A stretch of 40,471 nt of DNA from Eubacterium sp. Lineage in GTDB: Bacteria > Bacillota > Clostridia > Oscillospirales > Acutalibacteraceae. Position numbers and translations under genes: made by a program. Shown piece by piece: positions 32,727 to 38,880 of the stretch (position 1 is its first letter; each line of letters starts with the position of its first letter). The notes under the pieces were generated by a model. The model worked only from the letters and a program-made list of their open reading frames with translations, ran no database searches and was not told where the DNA came from. The stretch is taken from contig JAFLRZ010000018.1 of assembly GCA_022511225.1 (NCBI GenBank), positions 1-40,471 on the forward strand. Reading direction: 5' to 3'.

Positions 32727-33186
32727 TGTATTTTTCCCTTGCTTTTTCTAAAAGGCCATAATTTATTTGACTACCTGCTATGCCAAATTCATAAATGTCT
32801 ATCAGCTTGCAGGCGGTAGTTAAGGCATCGTCAAACTGTCCAGAATTAATTTGTTTTGAAAAATCTGCTCTCAATTCATCTGTAGGTTTAATGAGTTCAA
32901 TCTGTCTTTTAGAATATTCACAATAACGCTGATTATCTCTTGCCATTTTTTGAACTTTTGAATTGATCTTGCTCATCTGACCTTCGACAATTTCCTTAGG
33001 CATTCTGAACTGCTTTGCAAGAAGAATGGTGTATGTAAAACCAAGTACAAGGTTTTGCTCCTCAAGCGACAAACCATACATACCTTCCTCAAGCCTGTCA
33101 AAATAATTTCCTTTTTCACTTGCAATATCACGAGCAATGTCAAGAATTTTTGATTTATCAACAATCTCTTTATTTGCGTATCTCAT
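32710..33186 (-). CDS. Hypothetical early protein (158 aa)
   Basis: The start at 33186 overlaps the Rep stop by 4 bases (ATGA) and has AAAGG ahead; an in-frame ATG at 33213 has none. It is helical (SKILDIARDIASEKGNYFDRLEEGMYGLSLEEQNLVLGFTYTILLAKQFRM) with no recognised domain. It lies between the Rep and DUF1064 genes, so a replication or recombination role is possible. Confidence 0.6.
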   Translation of the reverse strand: MRYANKEIVDKSKILDIARDIASEKGNYFDRLEEGMYGLSLEEQNLVLGFTYTILLAKQFRMPKEIVEGQMSKINSKVQKMARDNQRYCEYSKRQIELIKPTDELRADFSKQINSGQFDDALTTACKLIDIYEFGIAGSQINYGLLEKAREKYNVQVD

Positions 33187-33944
33187 ATATTTAGCCTTTC
33201 TTTTTCGTTGCATTTGACAAGGACATAGCTTTGGTATCTGTAAACACCTTTGTTATAAGGGTTTTCTGTATAGCCATTTTCGAGTGTAGACTTGTCCACA
33301 TAGTAGCCTTGTCTGTTTTTTGGAACATCTCTCCAGCTTGAGCCTTTCAATTTTGTTATTTTCGGCTCAGGCCGTTCCAAATTTTGTGAGCAATACGTTT
33401 TCCCTCCGTGATGAAGTGTCTTAACTTCTTTATCTTCTTTGGTTGTACCTCTTGCAAAATAAGAACCGATAGTGTGATGTTTTCTGCTGTCAAGTGTTTC
33501 AATCTTCGGAGTGCCATATTTCCACTCAGGAAAATCTTTAATATTAAACTCGTTATTAAAGACATAATGGAAATGTGGTCTGACACCTTCATCATGCAAG
33601 CGACCATAATATTTCAGTGCAACTCCATGCTTCTTATAAACTTTGCGTAATTCATCAAAATAATTTCGCCTTATCCTGTTTAATTCTTCTTTGCTATCAG
33701 GCAACATACCTCTGGCAAATGTAAAAGTAATGAAATAATCGCCTTTTTTAAAATTTCGATTTACAATAACATCAGCTTTAATCTGCGCACGTTTTTCAAG
33801 ATATCTTTGCGTAGCCTCAGTAACTTCGCCTCGCTCATTTGTAGTCTTGTATGTAATTTTTCCTTTTGAACCATACCGGGTACAAAAGTGATGCGTTATA
33901 ACAATACAGTTACCACAGTCATATTCTTTTTTTATCCATGGCAA
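33183..33944 (-). CDS. HUH-type Rep-like protein (253 aa)
   Basis: Motif 1 is YFITFTFARG, motif 2 (HUH) is HFH in YYGRLHDEGVRPHFHYVFNN, and motif 3 should hold the nucleophilic Tyr, perhaps in TIGSYFARG; it is not typical. The pattern resembles Rep proteins of small ssDNA phages and plasmids. The start is probably the TTG at 33944, because GGAGGTG lies 8 bases ahead, while the ATG at 33965 has no binding site. It could nick an origin; the 430-base gap next to it is a candidate. Confidence 0.75.
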   Translation of the reverse strand: MPWIKKEYDCGNCIVITHHFCTRYGSKGKITYKTTNERGEVTEATQRYLEKRAQIKADVIVNRNFKKGDYFITFTFARGMLPDSKEELNRIRRNYFDELRKVYKKHGVALKYYGRLHDEGVRPHFHYVFNNEFNIKDFPEWKYGTPKIETLDSRKHHTIGSYFARGTTKEDKEVKTLHHGGKTYCSQNLERPEPKITKLKGSSWRDVPKNRQGYYVDKSTLENGYTENPYNKGVYRYQSYVLVKCNEKERLNI

Positions 33945-34279
33945 TATTTCAACACCTCCTGTCATTTAACAAGAAATGTGAAACAGACAATATAAATCAA
34001 CTCAAAGCCTACGGCTTTTCAAACAGATTTCTTTTTGCTAAATAAAGCTGGATTATGGGCACGCACCGACAAAGTTCAATTTGTAGTGCTAAACCTACCA
34101 CGAAATTAGAACTCCTTTTTGCTGAATATTCTTTTTAGAAAAGAATCAAAACTAAGTCCGCTCAACACCATTTTTACCGATAGACCAACCTCGAGCAGTT
34201 AGTCATTCTGCAAATTGTTAAAAAGACTAATATTTCCCTATATAAAATCTGCAAAAAAGTTTACTTTAATCGAGCCATC

Positions 34280-34300
34280 AAAGAGGGGCTGAAACCCTCT
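34280..34300. other. Hairpin in the gap next to Rep (possible origin region)
   Basis: The 434-base gap 33945-34378 has no gene. It holds a 7-bp hairpin, AAGAGGG-GCTGAAA-CCCTCTT, followed by no T run on either strand, just ahead of the promoter at 34308. Location beside an HUH Rep gene makes a double-strand origin possible; no known nick site was recognised. The rest of the gap shows no further structure. Confidence 0.35.
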
Positions 34301-34307
34301 TAAAATC

Positions 34308-34336
34308 TTGACTTTTGAGTTGTTTTTTGATATAAT
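34308..34336 (+). promoter_or_regulatory. Consensus promoter with extended -10, + strand
   Basis: TTGACT (34308-34313), a spacer of 17 and TATAAT (34331-34336), preceded by TGA for an extended -10. It reads against the - strand early operon. It is a near copy of the promoters at 35453 and 36165, all with TTGA.TATAAT-like ends (TTGATATAAT). Confidence 0.75.
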
Positions 34337-34342
34337 ATTTTT

Positions 34343-34413
34343 ATAGGTTTTATGCACATTAATTTGTGCCCTTATTGACTACTCAGAGTGCTGTTCTGAG
34401 TAGTTATTTTTTT
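34343..34413 (+). ncRNA. Candidate small RNA of about 70 nt
   Basis: A short transcript is predicted from the promoter at 34308-34336 to the terminator whose T run ends at 34413. Inside there is a small hairpin, GCACA-TTAATT-TGTGC (34354-34369). No gene can fit. The 3' part is antisense to the end of the - strand gene at 34379-34582. It could be an antisense regulator or a primer RNA. It is predicted only from sequence. Confidence 0.45.
34378..34413 (+). terminator. Strong Rho-independent terminator, + strand
   Basis: A perfect 10-bp stem, ACTACTCAGA (34378-34387) with TCTGAGTAGT (34395-34404), a 7-base loop and a T run (TTATTTTTTT). It lies 42 bases after the -10 box of the promoter at 34308, and overlaps the 3' end of the - strand gene at 34379. 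Confidence 0.85.
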
Positions 34414-34582
34414 GCCCTTTTTCACATTCCTGTGCCACTAAGTCATAATACAAATTAGCTATTTGCTTTTGATAACTGAGTTTCTTTGCATCGTCCTTGT
34501 GCCTTTCAGCCTTTGCCTGCCGCTTAGCTTGATGTAAAGCTTCTTTTTTTTCTTTCCTCTTTTTGATAAGGTTAATTCTCAT
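34379..34582 (-). CDS. Hypothetical very basic protein (67 aa)
   Basis: GGAGG lies ahead of the ATG. The first 35 residues are extremely rich in Lys, Arg and Ala (INLIKKRKEKKEALHQAKRQ AKAERHKDDAKKL), suggesting nucleic-acid binding. Its last codons lie in the terminator stem of the + strand RNA. It overlaps the upstream Cys-rich gene by 11 bases. Function unknown. Confidence 0.55.
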   Translation of the reverse strand: MRINLIKKRKEKKEALHQAKRQAKAERHKDDAKKLSYQKQIANLYYDLVAQECEKGQKNNYSEQHSE

Positions 34583-34730
34583 TTTTTACCTCCGTTTTTT
34601 CGTAATCGTCGCAGTCTGCTACTACTTTTGTTAAATCATCACGCCATATATCAAGCTCTGTTTGCTTGCAGTCGCCTTCAATGCGATGCCGGCAAGATAA
34701 GCAAAGACCATCAACACTATGTATTTTCAT
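34572..34730 (-). CDS. Small zinc-ribbon type protein (52 aa)
   Basis: MKIHSVDGLCLSCRHRIEGD followed by CKQTELDI and VVADCDDYEKT: cysteines in CxxC, C and C positions, a small zinc-binding pattern typical of phage early proteins. The start overlaps the stop of the excisionase-like gene by 4 bases (ATGA). Confidence 0.6.
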   Translation of the reverse strand: MKIHSVDGLCLSCRHRIEGDCKQTELDIWRDDLTKVVADCDDYEKTEVKNEN

Positions 34731-34996
34731 CGTTTGCCCTCCGTAACAATAATTCGTTGCTGTGTATATTCATTGAGTGCGAAAATATTAACAAGAGATT
34801 TTCCGCCTATCTTGATAAGCGGAAATCCCGGAGAATTCATAAATTCGCCTGCTGCTCTCACACTGCAACCGAAGAGCGAAGCAAGCTGTTCTTTGCTTAA
34901 AAAGAGCTTGTCCGCTTCAACGGTGTTGATTTCTTTGCAGAGATCTTTGATTCTTTCGTACTTTTTGATTTCTTCATCGGCGTTGCTGAATACCAT
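34727..34996 (-). CDS. Excisionase/AlpA-like DNA-binding protein (89 aa)
   Basis: The start at 34996 (MVFSNADEEIKKYERIKDLC) is chosen because AAGGAAGTG lies 5 bases ahead; the earlier in-frame ATG at 35014 has none. The C-terminal half, LFLSKEQLASLFGCSVRAAGEFMNSPGFPLIKIGGKSLVNIFALNEYTQQ, is a winged helix as in Xis/AlpA (MerR-like) proteins. It may act as excisionase for the integrase at 38956, or as an early regulator. Confidence 0.75.
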   Translation of the reverse strand: MVFSNADEEIKKYERIKDLCKEINTVEADKLFLSKEQLASLFGCSVRAAGEFMNSPGFPLIKIGGKSLVNIFALNEYTQQRIIVTEGKR

Positions 34997-35017
34997 ATTT
35001 TCACTTCCTTTCAAATC

Positions 35018-35182
35018 TTATTGCTGTACCTCTGCTTTAGGCAATAATGTAACTTCAATATACTCGGGCGGTATCAGAAGATTTGCATTGTATTTCCTCA
35101 TCATATCGTCGCAGGTGTCGTATTCAGCTCTCTGCGTAAGACAATATGTATAAAGCAGACAATCATTTTTACAAGTAACCAT
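35018..35182 (-). CDS. Small cysteine-containing protein (54 aa)
   Basis: GAGGTG lies 6 bases ahead of the ATG. The product MVTCKNDCLLYTYCLTQRAE, then YDTCDDMMRKYNANLLIPPE and a strand at the end has four cysteines in the first half. A short early phage protein; function unknown. Confidence 0.55.
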   Translation of the reverse strand: MVTCKNDCLLYTYCLTQRAEYDTCDDMMRKYNANLLIPPEYIEVTLLPKAEVQQ

Positions 35183-35195
35183 TTATTCACCTCGT

Positions 35196-35369
35196 TTATA
35201 TTTTTGCTATTCCGCAGAATTCAAAGTTTTTACGCAAACCTCTTACTGTCGCTAAGTGTCTCTTGCCGCCATACCTTGTAACCTTTTTGTCGCAGGTAGA
35301 ACAGGGTTTGCGATTTGCGTTATTGTGAAAATGTTTGCAATTAGTGCAACATTCTATTATTTTTTGCAT
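35196..35369 (-). CDS. Small zinc-finger-like protein (57 aa)
   Basis: The start at 35369 (MQKIIECCTNCKHFHNNANR) is set by AAAGGTG ahead; the frame is open upstream without such a signal. Cysteines in CCTNC, CSTC and C (KPCSTCDKKVTRYG, FEFCGIAKI) suggest a zinc knuckle. Early gene. Confidence 0.55.
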   Translation of the reverse strand: MQKIIECCTNCKHFHNNANRKPCSTCDKKVTRYGGKRHLATVRGLRKNFEFCGIAKI

Positions 35370-35452
35370 CTTTTCACCTTTTTTTAATTTAGTTTCCATT
35401 AGACCTTTTTGATTTTCGTTGCTTATTTCTTTTTGCCTATTAGTGTAAAATA

Positions 35453-35481
35453 TTGACAATATTTTTTGCTTTTGATATAAT
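35453..35481 (+). promoter_or_regulatory. Consensus promoter with extended -10, + strand
   Basis: TTGACA (35453-35458), a spacer of exactly 17 and TATAAT (35476-35481), with TGA ahead of the -10. It reads into the 605-base stretch without a protein gene (35370-35974). It is one of three near-identical promoters in the early region. Confidence 0.8.
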
Positions 35482-35487
35482 TTTATT

Positions 35488-35832
35488 GCTCTAATGTGGG
35501 CGGAAAGGATTGTGTTTATTTTGAAAGCACTTTTGAATTCGCCCTGTTCTCTTATATAGTTTTAATGAGTTGTCTGACAAACAAGTTTTAAAACTTATCT
35601 GTCTGCTAATGGGCAAAATCATAGTATTGCAGAACCACAACTGCTTAAGTGACAGAACATATCATAGAAGCGCAAGTGCCATTTGCGTATTATCAAAATG
35701 GAGCAAAACAGCATAGATAAAGAAACTTCTATTGGTTGATTCTTGCTCTGTTTTATAATTGCAGATGTTAAGGGTAAACAAATTTGGGATAATTGACGGG
35801 TGTAATGGCACTACATCCGTCTTTTATTTTTT
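35488..35832 (+). ncRNA. Candidate structured RNA of about 345 nt
   Basis: A consensus promoter upstream and a strong terminator (35795-35832) enclose about 345 bases with no convincing gene. Local helices can be seen: GGGCG at the start with CGCCC about 45 bases on, AAGTTTT-AAAACTT, and GCGCAA-GTGCCA-TTTGCGT. Short frames exist (for example 36 codons from an ATG in CTAATGGGC) but lack binding sites. I do not recognise a known family. It reads against the early operon and could be an antisense or a free regulatory RNA. Confidence 0.45.
35795..35832 (+). terminator. Rho-independent terminator, + strand
   Basis: A 10-bp stem, GACGGGTGTA (35795-35804) with TACATCCGTC (35812-35821), one G-U pair, a 7-base loop, then TTTTATTTTTT. 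It closes the transcript that starts at about 35488. Confidence 0.85.
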
Positions 35833-35974
35833 ACCTTTATATCTCATAGCAATGATTTCTTTGAGTTTTAAGCATAAAAAATTGAGTGTTGAAAGTGCTT
35901 CAAAAGTTTCCTCTACTCCTTTTGCTTCCGTATCCCTGAAATTGCTAACTTTCAGGCTTCAGTCGCAACAACTG

Positions 35975-36124
35975 TCAGTCTTCTTCATCAGTACCACAAA
36001 TGGTTGAATCAATGAAATTTGCAAACCATTTCATAAACTCATCTCGATGTTTTTCAAGTGGTATTTCTTTTTTATGCTCCGCAAGTTCAAACAACCTGCG
36101 GAGCAGTTTTTTTAATTTCTGCAT
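35975..36124 (-). CDS. Small helical protein (49 aa)
   Basis: AGGTG lies 5 bases ahead of the ATG at 36124. The product MQKLKKLLRRLFELAEHKKE, then IPLEKHRDEFMKWFANFIDS is amphipathic and basic in the first part. The inverted repeat GCTCCGCA...TGCGGAGC in its coding sequence gives a hairpin with a T run on the + strand (about 36075-36117). Function unknown. Confidence 0.5.
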   Translation of the reverse strand: MQKLKKLLRRLFELAEHKKEIPLEKHRDEFMKWFANFIDSTICGTDEED

Positions 36125-36164
36125 TTCTGCACCTCTACTTCATTAAGAGTTAGTATGCTGTTGA

Positions 36165-36193
36165 TTGACTACCTCCTTTCTTCTTGATATAAT
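36165..36193 (+). promoter_or_regulatory. Consensus promoter with extended -10, + strand
   Basis: TTGACT (36165-36170), spacer of 17, TATAAT (36188-36193) with TGA before the -10. It drives the small + strand gene at 36220. It lies against the - strand early operon between two - strand genes. Confidence 0.8.
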
Positions 36194-36219
36194 CAAATCA
36201 AAGAAAGGGGGTATATAAT

Positions 36220-36390
36220 TTGATTGATATTGAACGATTGCGAAAAGCTATAAGTCATTTTGAATTTTCAAGTAAGCCGAGTTCCGCAACATCAGATACA
36301 CCGGCTACAGTCGGTGATATCAATAAAGTAATTAAGAATGCTGCTAAATTGCTTGATACATTTGTTGATGAACTTGAAAATCATAGATGA
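36220..36390 (+). CDS. Small + strand protein with TTG start (56 aa)
   Basis: TTG start with AAGGGGG at 36205-36211, 8 bases ahead, and a consensus promoter 30 bases upstream. The product MIDIERLRKAISHFEFSSKP, then SSATSDTPATVGDINKVIKNAAKLLDTF is mostly helical. It is convergent with the - strand gene at 36393 (two bases between the stops), and an inverted repeat at 36406-36434 with a T-rich end can stop its transcript. It is an isolated + strand gene within the early operon. Function unknown. Confidence 0.6.
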   Translation: MIDIERLRKAISHFEFSSKPSSATSDTPATVGDINKVIKNAAKLLDTFVDELENHR

Positions 36391-36392
36391 AA

Positions 36393-36569
36393 TTAGTTTT
36401 GATTGTCGTCTGATGTGGTACCTTCAGGCGACTCTTTTATTTTCAGTACACCAAGTGATTGAAGTTTGATGTAACATTTGTATATTGTTTCCTGTGCTTC
36501 ATTGAGCTCTTTAAGTATCTGCTTAACTTCGCCATCCTCTATCTCAATACGAATGTTATAATTATTCAT
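36393..36569 (-). CDS. Small early protein (58 aa)
   Basis: GGAGGTG stands about 6 bases before the ATG at 36569. The product MNNYNIRIEIEDGEVKQILK then ELNEAQETIYKCYIKLQSLG forms a helix pair, with an acidic tail. It is the second gene after the Cro-like gene. Function unknown. Confidence 0.6.
   Translation of the reverse strand: MNNYNIRIEIEDGEVKQILKELNEAQETIYKCYIKLQSLGVLKIKESPEGTTSDDNQN
36406..36440 (+). terminator. Terminator for the small + strand gene
   Basis: GTCGTCTGA pairs with TCAGGCGAC (9 bp with one G-U pair), a 10-base loop, then TCTTTTATTTTC. It overlaps the 3' end of the convergent - strand gene. Confidence 0.65.
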
Positions 36570-36621
36570 AATTCTTCACCTCCATGCTGCTTGAAAATAA
36601 TTGTATTTGCCTATGTTTTTT

Positions 36622-36816
36622 TTAATTCGGTGCAAATAAATAATCCAACTCATATTCTGGAAGAAGATTTGCTTTAATCTTTATTGCTTCCCCAATTGTA
36701 AATTCGCTTTTCCCTGACATTTTGTTTGTGTAAGTATTTCTATGAATGCCTAATAAACTAATAACAACCTCATTTGAAATACCTTTTGCATCTAAAGCCT
36801 TTTCGAGATTACGCAT
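36622..36816 (-). CDS. Cro-like HTH regulator (64 aa)
   Basis: A compact HTH protein: MRNLEKALDAKGISNEVVISLLGIHRNTYTNKMSGKSEFTIGEAIKI. Position opposite the CI-like gene, separated by 153 bases with divergent promoters, and length fit a Cro-type early regulator. GGAGGTG lies ahead of the ATG. It is the first gene of the - strand early operon, transcribed from the promoter at 36859-36887. Confidence 0.85.
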   Translation of the reverse strand: MRNLEKALDAKGISNEVVISLLGIHRNTYTNKMSGKSEFTIGEAIKIKANLLPEYELDYLFAPN

Positions 36817-36829
36817 ATTATCACCTCCA

Positions 36830-36842
36830 AAAATACGAAAAC
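36830..36842. promoter_or_regulatory. Operator half, inverted with 36901-36913
   Basis: AAAATACGAAAAC (36830-36842) is inverted and repeated as GTTTTCGTATTTT (36901-36913). The two lie on either side of the Cro-gene promoter and near the CI-gene -35 box, as expected for operators of a CI/Cro switch. A third related box, ACACGAAATTTC, lies at about 36864. Confidence 0.6.
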
Positions 36843-36858
36843 TCGTAACTTCAAGCTA

Positions 36859-36887
36859 ATAATACACGAAATTTCATATTTTGTCAA
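36859..36887 (-). promoter_or_regulatory. Early promoter of the - strand operon (PR-like)
   Basis: On the - strand TTGACA (36887-36882), a 17-base spacer and TATTAT (36864-36859). It drives the Cro-like gene and the early operon. It lies between the two operator copies. Confidence 0.8.
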
Positions 36888-36917
36888 CATAATATTTTGC
36901 GTTTTCGTATTTTTTTG

Positions 36918-36946
36918 TTGACACGCACATTTTTTTGTGCTATTCT
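36918..36946 (+). promoter_or_regulatory. Promoter of the CI-like repressor gene
   Basis: TTGACA (36918-36923), a 17-base spacer, TATTCT (36941-36946). The spacer contains a small palindrome (GCACATTTTTTTGTGC). The transcript would start at about 36953 and has a very short leader before the ATG at 36970. Confidence 0.8.
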
Positions 36947-36969
36947 CAAAGAGAAATGAGGTGTTAAGA

Positions 36970-37401
36970 ATGGGTATAGGTATTATATTGCAAGAATTAA
37001 TTGATACTTGTAATACTAATGTAAAAGAAATAAGCAGAGAAACAAAAGTCCCTGCTTCGACCATATATAGCATAATTAAAAGAGATAATAAAAATGCAAA
37101 TATTTCTGATTTGTATAAAATTGCACATCATTTAGGTGTTACATTGGATTATTTCTATGAAGGTAATGCTAACAGTAATATTTCATTATCTTCTCACGAA
37201 AAAACAGTTATTACAGCTTACAGAAATCAGCCTGATATGCAGGGGGCAGTTGATCGCTTACTCGGTATTCAGGAAGAAGAAAAGGTTGTTGTATTTCAGG
37301 CTGCACGAAGCAAAAACAATACACCTCCGGGTTATGTTGAAGTACCAAAGTCGTTAATTGACAAATTAAAGAATGCACCCGATTTTGATGGTGATTTATA
37401 A
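36970..37401 (+). CDS. CI-like phage repressor (143 aa)
   Basis: Start at 36970 from GAGGTG at 36958-36963; an in-frame ATG at 36937 is inside the promoter. N-terminal XRE-type HTH: IGIILQELIDTCNTNVKEISRETKVPASTIYSIIKRDNKNANISDLYKIAHHLGVTLDYFYEG. The C-terminal 60 residues are short and carry no peptidase S24 domain, so it is not LexA-type self-cleaving. Its removal would fall to the ImmA-like protease encoded next. Confidence 0.85.
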   Translation: MGIGIILQELIDTCNTNVKEISRETKVPASTIYSIIKRDNKNANISDLYKIAHHLGVTLDYFYEGNANSNISLSSHEKTVITAYRNQPDMQGAVDRLLGIQEEEKVVVFQAARSKNNTPPGYVEVPKSLIDKLKNAPDFDGDL

Positions 37402-37473
37402 TAAAATTTAATTCCATTATTTACCTGTATATTTCTGCATTAGTAAAAATGTAAAATATTACAGGTGATGGAA

Positions 37474-38043
37474 TTGAGAAACTATGGTAGATATAAAAAC
37501 ATTAGAAATGCATCTTGGCAGGCGTTAATCGATTTTAATATTTCACAATTGCCTGTTTCACTAAAAAATGTGGCATCTCAGGCAAATATTAAAATTATTC
37601 CGAACAGCTCCTGCAATATACTTAATGACAATCAAATCGGCTTAAGCCTCAGTATTGATGATGAATGGTATATTATATACGATGATACTTGTACAAAGGA
37701 ACGCTCACGATTTACAATAGCTCACGAGCTTGGGCATATCTTTTTAGGGCATTCTCTTACTGATTCAGGTATGTTCAGAACTGTAGGTACAATAAACAAA
37801 CCTGAGGAAGAGCAGGAAGCCGATATGTTCGCAATACGCTTTTTAGCTCCTGCTTGTGTACTTAAAGGTCTTGACCTGCACACTGCAAAAAAAATTGCCG
37901 ATGCTTGTTGCATCTCAATGCAGGCGGCGCAGTACCGGGCAAACCGTATGAAAATTTTATATGAAAGAAATAAATTCTTTTTAAGTCCGTTGGAAAGACA
38001 AGTTTATAGGAATTTTGAAGAATACATAAAAAGAAAAAAATAA
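37474..38043 (+). CDS. ImmA/IrrE-type metallopeptidase (189 aa)
   Basis: Zinc motif HELGH in RFTIAHELGHIFLGHSLTD, a third ligand Glu in EEEQEADMFAIRFLAP. This family cleaves phage or ICE repressors after DNA damage, as ImmA does with ImmR in ICEBs1. The likely start is a TTG at 37474 with AGGTG 6 bases ahead; an ATG at 37468 lies too close to that site, and the frame also offers a GTG at 37465. It follows the repressor gene, so the CI-like protein is its probable substrate. Confidence 0.85.
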   Translation: MRNYGRYKNIRNASWQALIDFNISQLPVSLKNVASQANIKIIPNSSCNILNDNQIGLSLSIDDEWYIIYDDTCTKERSRFTIAHELGHIFLGHSLTDSGMFRTVGTINKPEEEQEADMFAIRFLAPACVLKGLDLHTAKKIADACCISMQAAQYRANRMKILYERNKFFLSPLERQVYRNFEEYIKRKK

Positions 38044-38073
38044 CGCCACTCATTAAGAATGGCATTGTTTTTT
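38043..38073 (+). terminator. Terminator after the ImmA-like gene
   Basis: GCCACTC pairs with GAATGGC (one mismatch), followed by ATTGTTTTTTAATAAT. It lies directly after the stop and ends the repressor-protease transcript. Confidence 0.65.
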
Positions 38074-38108
38074 AATAATTATTTATATTTGATGAAAGGA
38101 TTTTTATT

Positions 38109-38585
38109 ATGAACAAATCAAAAAAGATAGTTATTTCTATCGCAGTTGTGGCAGTTGTTGTTATCGGCGTATTTGCACTTTCAAGAGGCGACAACGGAAC
38201 AAATGAAAACGCGCACACTAATTACCTTATGACAGAAGAACTGCAGGAAGCCCCTGTTATGAACGGCTTTGGTGATGAAGAAATAGGTACATATGCGTAT
38301 ATTAAAATTAATTCTGGCTATTTTAATATGCTTACGCCTGATGATTATTTGGAATTTGCGAAAGCAAATGTAAAGGATAGCGGATATTTATATGTAACTA
38401 TTATATCCTCTGACGGTAACGGCGCAAGATGGGCGGCAGGTGTAATCGACTTTTTGAGCTTTGGAAAGGTTGATGCTGAAGGTCAGCTTAAAGAACAAAC
38501 TGCACAATGGCAATTAGTTAACGATAAATATGAAGATATAACAGAACAATGGAAAGCTGAACAGGCTGAATTACAGGAGAAATAA
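38109..38585 (+). CDS. Membrane-anchored protein (158 aa), possible lysogenic conversion
   Basis: AAAGGA lies some 9 bases ahead of the ATG. Residues 5-25 (KKIVISIAVVAVVVIGVFAL) are one membrane helix; residues 26-158 would be outside and strand-rich (YAYIKINSGYFNMLTPDDYLEFAKANV, GYLYVTIISSDGNGARWAAGVIDF). There is no lipobox. The gene is expressed from the lysogenic side and is separate from the lytic operons. It may change the host surface; not recognised as a known family. Confidence 0.65.
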   Translation: MNKSKKIVISIAVVAVVVIGVFALSRGDNGTNENAHTNYLMTEELQEAPVMNGFGDEEIGTYAYIKINSGYFNMLTPDDYLEFAKANVKDSGYLYVTIISSDGNGARWAAGVIDFLSFGKVDAEGQLKEQTAQWQLVNDKYEDITEQWKAEQAELQEK

Positions 38586-38746
38586 TGAACAGCAATGATA
38601 ATAATTTTTCATTGAGTCTTAAAGACCACACTGATATCCTCATAAAACAATCACAAGATGCAGGCTATACCCTTGAGGAAGCGGTTAATTATTGTCTTGA
38701 AATTGCAGAGCGTTTCAAAGAAGCAGATAGTATTATAAACATATAA
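38585..38746 (+). CDS. Small protein (53 aa), coupled to the membrane protein
   Basis: ATG at 38585 overlaps the previous stop in TAATG, with GGAG 6 bases ahead (in CAGGAGAAATA). The product MNSNDNNFSLSLKDHTDILI then KQSQDAGYTLEEAVNYCLEI ends with a helix. Function unknown. Confidence 0.6.
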   Translation: MNSNDNNFSLSLKDHTDILIKQSQDAGYTLEEAVNYCLEIAERFKEADSIINI

Positions 38747-38758
38747 ATAAAAAAAGCC

Positions 38759-38782
38759 CCTCGACTATTTGCTTAGTCGAGG
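38759..38782 (-). terminator. Hairpin with T run on the - strand
   Basis: CCTCGACTA (38759-38767) pairs perfectly with TAGTCGAGG (38774-38782). On the - strand GGGGCTTTTTTT follows the stem, so it can stop transcription coming from the right; on the + strand it is just a hairpin at the start of the integrase leader. Confidence 0.7.
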
Positions 38783-38786
38783 AGTT

Positions 38787-38870
38787 AGCAGGGTGCGATG
38801 CACTCTACCGTCGCAAGTACATTGTATCACACCCTGCTTATGAAATCAAGTAATAAGCAGGGGATTTTTA
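38787..38870 (+). promoter_or_regulatory. Attenuator-like leader with two exclusive hairpins upstream of the integrase
   Basis: AGCAGGGTG (38787-38795) can pair with CACCCTGCT (38830-38838) to enclose a three-way junction (GCGA...TCGC and TAC-ATT-GTA arms). The same CCCTGCTTA (38832-38840) can pair instead with TAAGCAGGG (38854-38862), which is followed by GATTTTTA, a terminator form. Only one can form at a time, as in riboswitches and attenuators. It lies in the 209-base leader of the integrase gene. Confidence 0.65.
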
Positions 38871-38880
38871 TACCCTTTTT

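Noticed and set aside
34628-35153. Long + strand frames opposite the excisionase-like gene.
   Set aside because: They are shadows of the - strand genes with strong binding sites and domain features.
35759-36007. An 82-codon + strand frame that begins in the candidate RNA.
   Set aside because: It has no binding site, crosses the strong terminator at 35795-35832 and covers the - strand gene at 35975.
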